Assembly: GCA_922989275.2 (NCBI GenBank)
Contig: OV277864.1
Location: forward strand, 28,655,550 to 28,719,549
Direction of reading: 5' to 3'
From: Gari tellinella
Lineage: Eukaryota > Mollusca > Bivalvia > Cardiida > Psammobiidae
Length of the DNA: 64,000 nucleotides
The position numbers were made by a program, and so were the translations under genes. Every line of letters starts with the position of its first letter. Position 1 is the first letter of the stretch. Below the pieces are notes generated by a model. That model was not told the origin of the DNA. It did not search any database and saw only the letters and a program-made list of their open reading frames with translations. This document shows, in pieces, positions 21,930 to 32,075 of the stretch.

Positions 21930-22141
21930 CAGTGGAGAATGTGTTATTCTTTCCCAATAAACGCGTTTACGCTAAAACTATTATTTGCAGTGCAAACAGT
22001 TTGGAGCCAGATCAGACGCCGGGTTACGATAAACATGAGCTATCAGAATTGTCCAAAAGTTGTTCTTTGTTACGTTTTAGCGCTTTGCGTTTGCGTACGT
22101 TTGCGTTTAAACGGGAAAGAATAACATATTTTTCTCCACTG
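21930..22141. mobile_element. A-family TA element lacking one core arm, abutting another A copy
   Basis: CAGTGGAGAATGTGTTATTC to TATTTTTCTCCACTG. The core stops after GACGCCGGGTTA and the complementary arm is missing. It begins at the TA of GGGAAAGAATA of the preceding A element. Confidence 0.82.
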
Positions 22142-22217
22142 TAGTTGTCATTTGCTCTTCCGTCAACTGTTCCTGCAACCCGTGCGCCTCCACTGTGTCT
22201 TCCTAAAGACTTGCTTT

Positions 22218-22702
22218 GTCTGATCTGGCTCCAAACTGTTTGCACTAGAAATAATAGTTTTAACGTAAGTGCATGTATTGGGATAAAATAACGTCTCCTG
22301 CACTGTTACTCGGTACGTGATCATAGCCCAAACCGTTTAGCACTTAGTACTATCGTTAATATATTCAATTCCTTGTCATCTTCTAAATCTTATTTCAATT
22401 CAATTGTTTATTAGTTGCGTTTAAATGGGAGGACATCGTTGTCCAAAATATCTTATATTTAATTGGAAAATTAAATGGAAATACGTTGTTTTTTCCTGTT
22501 TAAACAAAACGAACACAAAAATGTAAAACGATCGGATATTCTAAATATTCTAACGATGTGTCTATTCTAAGACGAAAGCAAATTAGGCTCTGATCAGATG
22601 CTTGATAAGCTGGCGTCTGATCAAGCTCCAATTTGTTTGAAATGAACGTTATAGATTTAGCATACGCGTTTATTTTGAAAATAATTGTCTTCTCCTTTGT
22701 AG
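22218..22702. mobile_element. Two further worn A-family copies
   Basis: 22218-22304 is a right half (GTCTGATCTGGCTCCAAACT, TAATAGTTTTAACGTAAGTG, ends CTGCACTG). 22480-22702 is a worn full copy (AAATACGTTGTTTTTTCCTG, core GGCTCTGATCAGATGCTTGA / TAAGCTGGCGTCTGATCAAG, CATACGCGTTTATTTTG). Confidence 0.7.
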
Positions 22703-22756
22703 ATGTGTGCCCGTACTCAGAACAGCAATGAGGAAAGCTGGTTTTAAATCCAAGTA

Positions 22757-22988
22757 CAGTGGAGAAAACGTTATGATTTCCGAATAAACTCGTTTACGCT
22801 AACACCTTTATTTCCAGTGCAAACATTTTAGAGCCAGATCAGACGCCGGGTAAACCGGCGTCTGAACAGGCTTCACATTGTTTGCCACTCAGAATCTCAG
22901 AATCTCCAACAATGTCATTTTTTACGTTTTATTGCATTTGCGTTTTGTTTGCATTTACACGGGACAGAAACCCGCCATCTTCATTCTA
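22757..22988. mobile_element. A-family TA element with core I
   Basis: CAGTGGAGAAAACGTTATGA at the left; core GAGCCAGATCAGACGCCGGG / TAAACCGGCGTCTGAACAGG; the right end is worn (GGGACAGAAACCCGCCATCT). Confidence 0.8.
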
Positions 22989-23010
22989 TAGTTGGCCTGT
23001 CAGTCACCTG

Positions 23011-23252
23011 GGGCCCGTTTTACTAAACTACTTACGCAAAAGTTTTGCGTAAGTCAAAATCGTTTTACTCTTATTTTTCGATCATAAACGTTTGCAAACA
23101 GCAAATAGCCAGATCAGAGAACGCGCTAAAAGCGCGTCCTCTGATCTGGCTATTTGCTGTTTGTAGCAAGTGAAAATAAAAAATATAATTTAAAATTTTA
23201 AATTTTGACAAACGCAAAAGTTTTGCGTAAATAGTTTAGTAAAACGGGTCCC
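23011..23252. repeat. L-family inverted-repeat element with GC-centre core I variant
   Basis: GGGCCCGTTTTACTAAACTA at the left and TAGTTTAGTAAAACGGGTCC at the right; both sides also hold AAAAGTTTTGCGTAA. The central hairpin is CAAACAGCAAATAGCCAGAT / CAGAGAACGCGCTAAAAGCG / CGTCCTCTGATCTGGCTATT. A probable relative lies at 34932. Confidence 0.85.
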
Positions 23253-23283
23253 TGTTCCTGGAAATCGTGTTTCTCCGCTGTAA

Positions 23284-23525
23284 CATGGAGAAAACGTTTT
23301 TCTTGCCCATTTAAACGCAAAATAAACGCAAACGCATTGCAATAAATATATAAAAATGACAACATTTTTACAGTTCTGTCAATTCACTTTAATATGAGTG
23401 GCAAACAGTAAGGAGCCTGATCAGACGCCGGGTTATGCGTCTGATCAAGCTTCAAACTGTTTGCAATGGAAATAATAGTTTTAGCGTAAACGCGTTTATT
23501 TGGAAAGAATAACGTCTTTTCATTG
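23284..23525. mobile_element. A-family TA element with core I
   Basis: CATGGAGAAAACGTTTTTCT and AAGAATAACGTCTTTTCATTG. The core is GAGCCTGATCAGACGCCGGG / TTATGCGTCTGATCAAGC, with a few bases lost at the centre. Confidence 0.82.
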
Positions 23526-24499
23526 TATCTTCCTACATACTTACTTTGTTCTCAGGCGTTCATATTCCCAAATGTGTACTACAGAGACCAGCACATTATT
23601 ATTTCCCGTCTGAACGAAATTAAAAGTAACACAGTGTAATAAAATATAGAAAATAACAGTTTCCATGTCGATATCAAATTGAAACCCTACCGACGAGAAT
23701 AGTTGTCCTTTACAAACGTTGTATCTGTTAAGAGTACATTTGATCTATGCAAATAGTGTAGACCGAGATCAAAGGGCTATTAAAGAAAATCATCTGATCC
23801 AGGGTCTGAACTGTTTGTCATTTTGCAATACATTGCAGAAAACAACCCTAAATAGTTATAAATAAAACGGTTCACGCTCTAAGGGTTCAGCGATTTCGAG
23901 TTTTCGAAACTCGCGATGTCTAATAAATATCCAAACTGTTTTCGAAGTCAACGTTGGTCGCCTATGTCGATGGAAGGATCCTCTCCTTCTTCTTCTTGAT
24001 ACTTTTCTCCATCAAGAATGATGATTATCAGAATGCGCTGTATCATAAATTATTATGAATGTGAAAGTGATAAATATACAGTGACTTGATAACATATAAA
24101 AGCAATATTATAGTAGTTTAGATCAGATCTACTATAACGGGTATGGTGACAATTGTCTTGAAGGCAATAACTGTCGGTGCCATTTTGGCTGTGACTGGTA
24201 GTAAGTTCGATTGTGGGATACTTCTAGGATAAAAAGAAATCATTCATAAACATCTTTAGATGACTTGATTGGTCGAAAGTTGTACGGTGTGTAACATTTT
24301 GTTATAGGGCCAGTAAGGAAAATTGTTCCTAGGTGAATGGCGAAATTTGGTGTACTATCTTATAAACATTATCTGACGGGCTCTTGTCCTACGAGTTTCA
24401 AGTGTAAGACACTGAACTAGTGTTATGGTAACTGTTACAGACAAATCTGGCGGCTCTACGCTGTACTTTTTCTATTCGGTCTATTTTGTTACTAGAGGA
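23526..24499. other. Unassigned DNA with A and C fragments
   Basis: A left end at 23579-23680, a C-like fragment with GTGTAGACCGAGATCAAAGG at 23750-23830, then sequence without recognisable features to 24499. Confidence 0.5.
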
Positions 24500-24727
24500 T
24501 TAACCCATTTTTGTCCATGGTCCTATAAAAGGGACATGCGCAAATATAGTGTAGACTCTGGTCAGACGCCGCATAATGCGGCGTCTGATCAGAGTCTACA
24601 CGGTTTGAGTATACCAACTTCAAAATAAACAAAACGAAAATGTAAATTTAGACAAGACACCTCTTAGATAAAAAGAAAATGGACTCATCAATATATAAGC
24701 CTAGGAAAATCCTCTAGCATAAATGAC
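24500..24727. mobile_element. W-family TTAA element with perfect core I
   Basis: TTAACCCATTTTTGTCCATG at the left; core ATAGTGTAGACTCTGGTCAG / ACGCCGCATAATGCGGCGTC / TGATCAGAGTCTACACGGTT; right end CCTCTAGCATAAATG, where a SINE tail begins. Confidence 0.83.
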
Positions 24728-24833
24728 TTACTTCCTCCACCTGTAATTACAATGTAGCTTGACGTCGCGATATGACTGACATACTGTTAAAAGGGAAGAC
24801 AAATCATAACAAATAAATAAAAAAATGGCTTAA
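24726..24833 (+). mobile_element. 3' fragment of a mollusc-type tRNA-derived SINE
   Basis: ACTTCCTCCACCTGTAATTA and GACGTCGCGATATGACTGAC match the 3' part of the fuller SINE at 31026 (ACTTCCTCCGCCTGAATTTA, GTCGTCGCGATATGACTGAA). Ends in an A-rich tail about 36 nt before the PH exon acceptor. Confidence 0.78.
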
Positions 24834-24869
24834 ACTGAGTATTTATCTATATTGCTATTTTACTTACAG

Positions 24870-24976
24870 TATATCTTCACAATAACCTACAAGTCCGAAG
24901 GCCAAAGGAACTATGACTTGCGTACGGACACAGAGTCTGAATGTAATGCCTGGATCGACGCCATCAGACGAGCAAG
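24870..24976 (+). CDS. RASGRF: RasGRF exon: C-terminal part of first PH domain
   Basis: This exon encodes about 35 residues reading YIFTITYKSEGQRNYDLRTD and continuing to a Trp-containing end (CNAWIDAIRRA), the last beta strands and C-terminal helix of a PH domain with its invariant Trp. In the RasGRF family this domain binds phosphoinositides and helps place the Ras exchange factor at the membrane. The acceptor is TTACTTACAG and the donor AG|GTAATG. It starts in phase 0 and ends with two bases (AG) completed by the T opening the next exon (AG+T, Ser), giving the join RRA-S-YSKVLEQK. No exon for the first part of this PH domain was found upstream. A SINE tail ends about 36 nt before the acceptor and a Q element starts 22 nt after the donor. 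The PH identity is clear; assignment to RasGRF rests on the downstream exons. Confidence 0.93.
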
Positions 24977-24998
24977 GTAATGAGTCTTCTGTAAACTA

Positions 24999-25340
24999 CA
25001 GTGCCCCCTCGCTACAACGACACCCAATGGGAAACAAAACATGTATGCGTTGTTCGGAGGAAGTCGTTATCTATAGGGAGGGAAATTGATTTACATTTGA
25101 AAACAGTTTGAATCCATATCAGACGCCGATAACGCGGCGTCTGATCTGTATTAAAGCTGATGTCACTTATCATTATGTTTTTATCTAAATGGCCATTATG
25201 TGAATTTGAGAAAACCAGCAGTCGACAATTTTAAGCAGACGATATTGTAGCAGCATAAACGTTAAACATTAATGTTTTGTTTGGGGAACAGCGGCAAGGG
25301 CCGTTGTAAGAATGGAGTCGTTGTTGGGAGGACCTTTGTA
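24999..25340. mobile_element. Q-family TA element with core I, next to an exon
   Basis: CAGTGCCCCCTCGCTACAAC opens, GTTGGGAGGACCTTTG closes. The core is CAGTTTGAATCCATATCAGA / CGCCGATAACGCGGCG / TCTGATCTGTATTAAAGCTG. It starts 22 nt after the last base of the exon at 24976. Confidence 0.87.
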
Positions 25341-25610
25341 AATCTTTCTGAAGGGCCCAAACAGTTTGGCACTCGCACCAATATTTCTTCAGTCAAAGGT
25401 TTTAACTTTGCATCAAATTAAGGCGATGAGTTTTGTAAATTATGTAAAACAATGTAGATATAAGGTTTTTTTGAAACATTGGCTGTAAATGGATTTAAAG
25501 TCTCAAGGAAATTGTTATATATAATTATAATAATCATAATTAGATCGAGTCAATGTCGGTAAATATGTTCGAGGATGGTTCGGCATTAGGAGCGTACTAC
25601 AGTAATTGTT

Positions 25611-25860
25611 TTAACTCATTATCCCCTGAAACTTCCAATGGAAAATTCCAGTTTGCAATAAAGGCTGATCCATTTTAGACTATTTAGGGGTAATTATTGT
25701 AATAAATTGCAAAATAACAAACAGTGGAGTCCCTGATCAGAAGGCTCCTGCAGGAGCCCTCTGATCAGGGACTTCACTGTTTGCATAGGACAAGTGTGCT
25801 CTTCACAGGTACACATTTGGTAAATGACGCATATATGCGTCACTAGGGCTCAATGAGTTA
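25611..25860. mobile_element. C-family TTAA element with perfect core I, reference copy
   Basis: TTAACTCATTATCCCCTGAA to TAGGGCTCAATGAGTTAA. The core is AAACAGTGGAGTCCCTGATC / AGAAGGCTCCTGCAGGAGCC / CTCTGATCAGGGACTTCACT. Ends 41 nt before the next exon. Confidence 0.9.
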
Positions 25861-25901
25861 AAGTGATTGAAGATTAAGAAGAAATTCTCCGTTTATTGCA
25901 G

Positions 25902-26049
25902 TTATAGCAAGGTTCTAGAGCAAAAAGAAGAACTGGAACAGAAGCATCTCCACATTATACAAATACTCGAGAGCGAGAGACAGGCAAAATGGCACTATGT
26001 TCAACAAACAGAGGAACTCTCAACCGAGGTCAAGAAATTAAAGACGGAG
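25902..26049 (+). CDS. RASGRF: RasGRF exon: coiled-coil segment after the first PH domain
   Basis: One base completes the previous codon, then 49 codons follow, ending in phase 0 before GAG|GTAAAA. The product (YSKVLEQKEELEQKHLHIIQ, then ILESERQAKWHYVQQ and ELSTEVKKLKTE) is rich in Glu, Lys and Leu with heptad-like spacing. It corresponds to the coiled coil between PH1 and the IQ motif in RasGRF1/2, which with the neighbouring PH and IQ elements takes part in membrane and calmodulin-dependent regulation. The acceptor follows a pyrimidine-rich run ending TTGCAG. A C-family element ends 41 nt upstream and a P-in-A nested insertion begins about 43 nt downstream, so the exon is closely hemmed in by transposons. 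Confidence 0.94.
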
Positions 26050-26091
26050 GTAAAATAAACTTTTATGTAAAACAAGGTTTTTAGTATGCCA

Positions 26092-26537
26092 ATTGAAAAT
26101 ACTTTATTCTTTCCCGTTTAAATAGAATTAAACGCAATGCAATAAAATACAGATAATGAACATACAGTAAAACCTCTCTATTACGACCACTAAATTATGT
26201 TCATTATTAGGGTGTTTACGGTAGGTGACCGCTTAAAGCAAGGTGACAGTGAAACAGAAAGCTCCTTTAGGAGCTTTCTGTTTCACTGTCACCTTGCTTT
26301 AAGCTGTCACCTCTCTATTATACAATCAATTAGCCTTCGTTTTAGTGGTCGTAATAGCGAGGTTTTACTGTATTTTTAAAATTCTCACCACTGGTTTTTA
26401 TCTGAGTAACCAACAATTTGGGGCCTTGTTAGATGATTGGTTAACCGAAGTCTAATCTGGTTTACAAACCGTTTGCAATGATAATAATAGTTTTAGCACA
26501 AACAGGCCTGTTAGGAAGGATTACTTTGTCCCCAATG
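26092..26537. mobile_element. A-family element interrupted by a P element
   Basis: Left part: ACTTTATTCTTTCCCGTTTA, AATAAAATACAGATAATGAA. Right part: ATCTGAGTAACCAACAATTT, worn core (GGGCCTTGTTAGATGATTGG / TTAACCGAAGTCTAATCTGG), TAATAGTTTTAGCACAAACA. P sits at a TA inside. Confidence 0.85.
26165..26370. mobile_element. P-family TA element with perfect core II, reference copy
   Basis: TA|CAGTAAAACCTCTCTATTAC...GACCACTAAA to TTTAGTGGTCGTAATAGCGA...GGTTTTACTG|TA. The core is CTTAAAGCAAGGTGACAGTG / AAACAGAAAGCTCCTTTAGG / AGCTTTCTGTTTCACTGTCA / CCTTGCTTTAAG. About 206 bp, inserted into an A element. The frame through it is transposon sequence. Confidence 0.93.
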
Positions 26538-27000
26538 TTTTGAAACAGCAATATGCACTGTGTTTGCTGATTTGTTTGTGTGTGTGTCTGTCTGTCAACA
26601 TCAACTTCAACCTTGGCCATAAAGATAAAACTACAGGTGATAAAGACTTCATGTTTGTATGTACTCAACTTACAAAGCCGTTGAATTCAGCACCATGTCT
26701 GATCAAATGTAATGTCATTATAGATCAAATAAGACGCATTTAACCTTGGCTATCATCGGGCATAGTGTTTCACAAACATTTCTCGTCTTACCTTATCACG
26801 TACTCGTTCCATTGGTAATCATATCGAAATTCAAACTTACGTTGTCGTATTTTGATATAGTCGAGTCTCGACCACGCTAGCCTGCTGAAAATGATCATTT
26901 ATATATACATATACAATGTCAGTTAAAAGGAGCCCCTGACAACTTTGAACAAAATAACAACTATAGTACTGATTTTGAAATACTAGACACGTAGGTACAG
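26538..27000. other. Unassigned intronic DNA
   Basis: Between a nested A/P block and a minisatellite. No hairpin core or exon seen. Confidence 0.5.
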
Positions 27001-27001
27001 G

Positions 27002-27270
27002 ACAATTCTACACTGGGACAATTTCCTATTGGAAAATTCCTACAAGGACAATTTCCCACTGGATAATTCCCAACAATAACAATTCCCCACTGGGACATTT
27101 CCCCACTTACGAGAATTCACTACTATGACAATTCCACACTGAACAATAGCCTCACTAGGACAACTAGTCCCAACTGGGACATTTCCCCACTGGACAATCT
27201 CCGACTGCACAATATCCGACTGGGACATTTCCCTACTGGACAATTTCCCATTGGAACAATGTCCCACTTG
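27002..27270. repeat. Minisatellite, about 20-bp units (GGACAATTTCCCACT)
   Basis: Some 13 units of ACTGGGACAATTTCCC type with variants (GGACATTTCCCCACT, GACAATTCCACACT). Frames over it are readouts of the repeat. Confidence 0.88.
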
Positions 27271-28198
27271 CATTTCAAATTGTCAATCCCTATAAAACGT
27301 CAAATTCTATCCTCAAATATTATATTTTGTAAGTGAGAACATTTCCTAATCTAAGCCAAAAAGTATTAAATAATATGATGAATGATATGGTCGTTAGACT
27401 CGTTACATGTAATGGTTATATATAGTTAAAAGTTGTGGCTGGAGGTTGCAAACAATGTGTTACAGTATTTTTATCTTAGTTACACGCTTAGCTTAGCTGA
27501 GGATGCTTCAACCGGAAAAGACATTGGCATGGGTATTTCTTACGGATGAAATCTGCTTTTGGATTGTTGACAGATTTATGCCTAACATCTCTGTACATCT
27601 TCCTGTACATCTCCTTAGTCTCCATTCTCGTATAGAACAAACAAAATAACTCTAGATGTAATACTTTCAACAATTCGTTTAATTAAGTAAGTTTGCGAAA
27701 CGGCTTCTCTTAACTTATTTACTGCCAATGGCGCCAAAAAGCGACTTCCATGCAATCATTTTGACACTCATATCGATATTTCTTTGGTAAAACATCCTAA
27801 ATTCGGACATAACATTATTACAGACGACATTGTTAATGCAGATGATATTTTATTGCGGTGGTAGTGTTAATGCAGATAATCAAACTCGGCAGTGAGAGTT
27901 ACAAAATGTAAAAGTCTGCAGACTTTTAATTGCCTGTCAAAAGGTGCCTGACTTTTGTTTTTAAAAATTGTTTCATGAAAATTTATGCTCAACATACCTA
28001 ATTTGGATTGATAAATAATTTAGATCCTGATCAGACATTGAGTTAACTGTTTACTGAACATAAACCAAATACGAGTTATGTCACAAAAATAGCATTAGGA
28101 GTAAATGTGTAGTGTTTAATTCTCATTAAATACTTTGATAAAATCCCATATTTATGTAAAGGTTTCAACACCAAATATACGAAATGGTTTTCTTTAAG
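27271..28198. other. Unassigned intronic DNA ahead of the linker exon
   Basis: A worn D-like stretch at 27720-27900 (TTATTTACTGCCAATGGCGC) and an incomplete core I arm near 28015 (TTTAGATCCTGATCAGACAT). Otherwise featureless. Confidence 0.5.
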
Positions 28199-28276
28199 CT
28201 TCAGAAGTATAAAAAGGAGCGCATGTTGAACAACATGACAGATGAGGAGACGGATGAAATAAAGAAGATAAAGAAG
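28199..28276 (+). CDS. RASGRF: RasGRF exon: linker between coiled coil and IQ motif
   Basis: A 26-codon exon, phase 0 at both ends, reading LQKYKKERMLNNMTDEETDE followed by IKKIKK. The acidic stretch followed by IKKIKK immediately before VQSF (next exon) is the layout of RasGRF proteins just ahead of the IQ motif. The donor is AAG|GTATGT. Two in-frame acceptors exist six bases apart: CTTTAAG|CTTCAG and CTTCAG|AAG. The first gives LQKYKK, the second KYKK (start 28205); transcripts may use either. The intron after this exon is about 11.5 kb, the longest complete one in the window. Confidence 0.9.
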
Positions 28277-28452
28277 GTATGTATCTGGACCAAGTTATTT
28301 GTGATACATTATTGACCTCGTGTTCTCTTCCATTTTATACTATTCAGCTTCTTGTTTGTCCATTATCTAGTGCAGGCATTGTATGGTTCCATTTACCTTG
28401 TATCACTTTCCGGAATAGAGGTTAGAAATATCGAGTTCCTAGAAATATAGTA

Positions 28453-28646
28453 CAGTCGAAACTCGATAATTCGAACTCGCGTTAGTGCGAACATACCCAT
28501 ATTTCAAAGTTAAAACGTGGGTTAGCCACGTTTTAACTTTGAAATACGGGTATTTTCGACTTAAGCGAGATAGACTTATCGAAATTCAGTTTATGAAATA
28601 CTGGTTTGATCGATTTAAGCGAGTTTGAATAATAGAGTTTCCACTG
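28453..28646. mobile_element. G-family TA element with core III hairpin
   Basis: TA|CAGTCGAAACTCGATAATTC to ATAGAGTTTCCACTG|TA. The core is CCATATTTCAAAGTTAAAAC / GTGGGTTAGCCAC / GTTTTAACTTTGAAATACGG. A worn second copy lies at 28850-28985 (CAAGGTCAAAACGTGG / TTAAGC / AACGTTTTGATGTTAG). Confidence 0.87.
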
Positions 28647-29004
28647 TAGTAAAGTATACGTTTTCTTACAATGACTAAAATAGGTTTAAACAAAATTAAC
28701 ACAATGGTGAATAGTGTAGCACATAAATTGAACTATATAACAAGTAATCTAATACAGTATGTATAATTGTATATGTTTTGGAAAAATAGTTTACACTAAC
28801 GATAATGTTATCTTTGTATAAGTAGAAAAATGAGATGTTCGAACTGTCATACATGGACTCGCTTTAGCTGAATTAACCAATATTCCAAGGTCAAAACGTG
28901 GTTAAGCAACGTTTTGATGTTAGAAAATAGTCATATTCGAATTAGGACAATTCGAGTTATCAAAAACAACTGAAGAGATACCAGTAGGTTCAACTTAAAC
29001 GGGT

Positions 29005-29165
29005 TCCGGGCATAATAGTTATAAAGCGTTTAAGATGAGTCTGAGTTATCTCTGATGATTGCGACTTGTCGGATGTAAACAAGCAGAATGCACAAATCCG
29101 ACAAATCAAAAAGCTTGATAAAGATCTTAGACTAATTTCAAACGCTGTTTAAGCATAAGTCCGGG
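29005..29165. repeat. F-family inverted-repeat element
   Basis: AGTTATAAAGCGTTTAAGAT at the left and ATTTCAAACGCTGTTTAAGC at the right. CCAAT boxes are degraded in this copy. Confidence 0.65.
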
Positions 29166-30074
29166 TTATCAAGACTCGACCGTAAGTGATATAGCAATTT
29201 TGAAAATTGTATTGACGACGTCGTTGGTAAACGAAATAGAACACACAAGATATGTGTTGCCGCTTCTTGATGAATAAAGTAAGTTATCTGCGGATAGAGT
29301 AATCATTCTTCTTGATTGTTCTATGATTAAATAGTTGAACTTCAGCCTCCTCTTAGCATGTATTCACAGAGGTCAAGGTCCTCAATAACTCACCCAAACT
29401 GAACATTTTGTCATAATATTACATACATATATACCGGTAGTATACCTGTTTTAGACTTTTTCTCATTAATAAATGTAGTCATTTCTACTGAAACCGAAGA
29501 TCTAGGATGATGTTTGTGTTGGCCTGTCTGTAAGTGTGTATATGTATCTGATTGGTCAAAGCTTTTAACTACATTTGATAGTTCTGTACGTCGTATTTGG
29601 CTTGTAACTTTCTACAGATAATTTACAGTCAAGCCAGTTGAAGGTTACACTATAAGGCAACACTTGTCATTTTCAAATAGTGTACAACATTGTCAGATGG
29701 CTCCTGCAAATATCCTTATATAGTCAAACAATTAACAATTCTTAATTGAATGGATTGAAAACTGGATAACTGACATACAGTTTCATAGACAAACCTTGCA
29801 ATGTTCATGAACTGGTTTACAATAAGCAAGCATTTTTTTCTATAAATGTTGGTTCCAATAAACGATTAAATATATACGCTTTAGGAGAATTCAGATCCTT
29901 GGCTGAGGGTGCAAACATAAATGAATTACGCTTTCTACTTTTAAATAGATTTTATTACTTTCAATTTTGTACTCATTTTTTTTATTCCGTATACATACTT
30001 AGCTTTGTCAGTTCATAGCTAGCTGCAGTTATATTCGCATTTTATGGATTGGTAGGACCCTGTCTCTTTCCCTA
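29166..30074. other. Unassigned intronic DNA
   Basis: A+T-rich, no element end or exon recognised. Confidence 0.5.
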
Positions 30075-30232
30075 TGCATAACCTAGTCCTATACTTAGAA
30101 AGCGATTCAGTTGAGTCTGATTTCGTTTTCATGCTTTTGATTGGTCAGGTTTGAGCATTGTTCTGAAATCTGACCAATCAAATTTTGCAAATGAATCCAG
30201 ACTCATATCAAACGCTTTGTAAGCATTGATCA
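30075..30232. repeat. F-family inverted-repeat element with facing CCAAT boxes
   Basis: CTTAGAAAGCGATTCAGTTG ... TTTTGATTGGTCAGGTTTGA / TCTGAAATCTGACCAATCAA ... CATATCAAACGCTTTGTAAG. Confidence 0.75.
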
Positions 30233-30718
30233 GGCATAAATCCATCGAAATTTGTTGTGATGGATTTCAATTGATTCAAATGGTTAGTAATAAGGAAACA
30301 GACAGAGTTTCACATAATATTTCCCATTATCTAACACACCCTAAAACTACGATGCCGTTTACTTCAGGAAGTTAACGATGAGCAACAGGTCGTTTTGAAA
30401 GTAAGCTAGTGTACAATCTCTCTCTCTCCCTTCTTACCCGTTGTAGTAGACTGGCAGATGAATCTTATTTTCTTACACCATTGTCTTCTGTTCTACCTCG
30501 AGTTACTGTCTAGTAACATACACGTCATGTTGTCACAGGAAGTAAGATAATATTATCATAATTTTATATGTCTGGATTTCTCTTCTATTATTGTTTCAAA
30601 CACTTTGTGTTGTTTTGTCTGTGGTAGTGTTATGGATCATTACAGTTAGTGTGATGAAGTTTAGGTGTCATTATTATTTCATTGAGTTGTATGTCTGTTA
30701 TATATAAATATATACTGA

Positions 30719-30830
30719 ACCCTTTCATTGCCATTTTAAAATTATTTGACACGGTTCAGAAACAGATCTGACGCCAAGTAATTCGGCGTCTGATCTGAAT
30801 AAATTCCTAGTCTGAAACATTGATGCAGTT
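30719..30830. mobile_element. D-family remnant with shortened core I
   Basis: GAACCCTTTCATTGCC at the left and the hairpin GAAACAGATCTGACGCCAAG / TAATTCGGCGTCTGATCTGA. Right end lost. Confidence 0.6.
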
Positions 30831-30840
30831 CATGTATTAA

Positions 30841-31355
30841 CCAATAACCCCATTAATTAGCCTTTTAAAGCATTTAACCTATTCTTCCATTTAGAGAAAT
30901 AATTTCACTTTATACAGTTATGAAATGCTCCATAAGAAATATGTTCTTTATCCTATCAGATGGCAGCTTAAACCAGGCTGAATTTAAAGCAGAACCCACC
31001 TTCATGTGCATTCTGCTTTATTTCCGGGGGTCTCCGTCGCCTAGTGGTATAGTCACCGTGACTTACATCGCTAAGCTCATCATCGCTGTGGATTCGAATC
31101 CCGATCTGGACATTTTGATTTTTCATGTGAGGAAACCTTCTAGCTGGCTTGCGAAATGTCGGTGGTTCTATCCAGCTACCGATGAATGCCTAAAATAGTT
31201 TATAAAGGACTTCCTCCGCCTGAATTTAGCTGGTCGTCGCGATATGACTGAAATAAAAAACAATCATAACCAATCCTAAAAATTCCAAACTACTTTATCT
31301 TTGAATGCTCATTCGTCTTCAAACCTAAAAGCTTCCTATGGGGTAAATGGTTTAA
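30841..31355. mobile_element. M-family TTAA element interrupted by a SINE
   Basis: ATAACCCCATTAATTAGCCT, ATAAGAAATATGTTCTTTAT, core II (CTTAAACCAGGCTGAATTTA / AAGCAGAACCCACCTTCATG / TGCATTCTGCTTTATTTC) to the left; CCTATGGGGTAAATGGTTTA to the right. The SINE sits in the right core arm. Confidence 0.75.
31026..31262 (+). mobile_element. tRNA-derived SINE, mollusc type
   Basis: A pol III head: A-box-like CTAGTGGTATAG (31037 region) and B-box GATTCGAATCCC (31091 region), about 45 bp apart. Body: GAAACCTTCTAGCTGGCTTG, GGTGGTTCTATCCAGC; tail CTTCCTCCGCCTG, GTCGTCGCGATATGACTGAA, then A-rich. This body is typical of SINEs widespread in molluscs. A 92-codon frame runs through it by chance. Confidence 0.88.
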
Positions 31356-31876
31356 GCAAGCGATATATTTGGCGGTGAAGGTATTAAATCAGGTCTTGAA
31401 TTATTTAACAGCATGCGATACATTTGGCGATGAAAGGGTAAAACAGACGACAAATAGTTTTGAGGTGAAAGGGTTAAAGGTGTCGGCAAGATTTTTTTTA
31501 TTACGTTATGTTTTGACTAGTTTATGTTTGGAACCTGACTTGAACTTTATAATAGAGTTAACTAATGTCATGAGATAACCAAACTTATTGCATTGCAGTC
31601 TTCAGTAGGTATACCCTTCACATTAGACTTGGCGCTTGAACAATATCTACACTGTCTTAAAGGTTTTTAAACAGTATGCTGTAGATGTTTAGTTAATGTC
31701 AAATAGTTAAGACCCACATGAGACGCTGCGTTTCTGGCTGGTCTGGGACAACACTGTGTGCAATGCAATTAGTCTGGTTTGCTCATGGCACGGCTCAAAC
31801 TAAATACATTTATATATTAGTGAATAATGGTCAAATAACCAGACCTAATTTCAGAAATATGATAAATATAACAAAA

Positions 31877-32075
31877 CAGTAAAATCTGTGTTGAGCGATT
31901 ACTGAATAAAGATGCATGGTGATATTCAGAGGCAGGTGATTGCTTAATGCAGGGCACAATTCATACAGAAGGCTCGGAGCCTTCTGTATGTCTTTTATCC
32001 TGCTTTAAGCTGCCCTCTGTCATGAATATTCAAGATACATCGTCTTTAAGTGGTTGCTTAACACAGGGTTGACTG
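31877..32075. mobile_element. S-family TA element with core II variant
   Basis: CAGTAAAATCTGTGTTGAGC to AGTGGTTGCTTAACACAGGG...TTGACTG|TA. The core is GCTTAATGCAGGGCACAATT / CATACAGAAGGCTCGGAGCC / TTCTGTATGTCTTTTATCCT / GCTTTAAGC. Relatives at 33297, 63888 and inside the TTAA elements at 48669 and 52380. Confidence 0.85.

Noticed and set aside
31026..31100. Functional tRNA gene at the SINE head
   Set aside because: The sequence continues into a SINE body and tail; the cloverleaf is incomplete.
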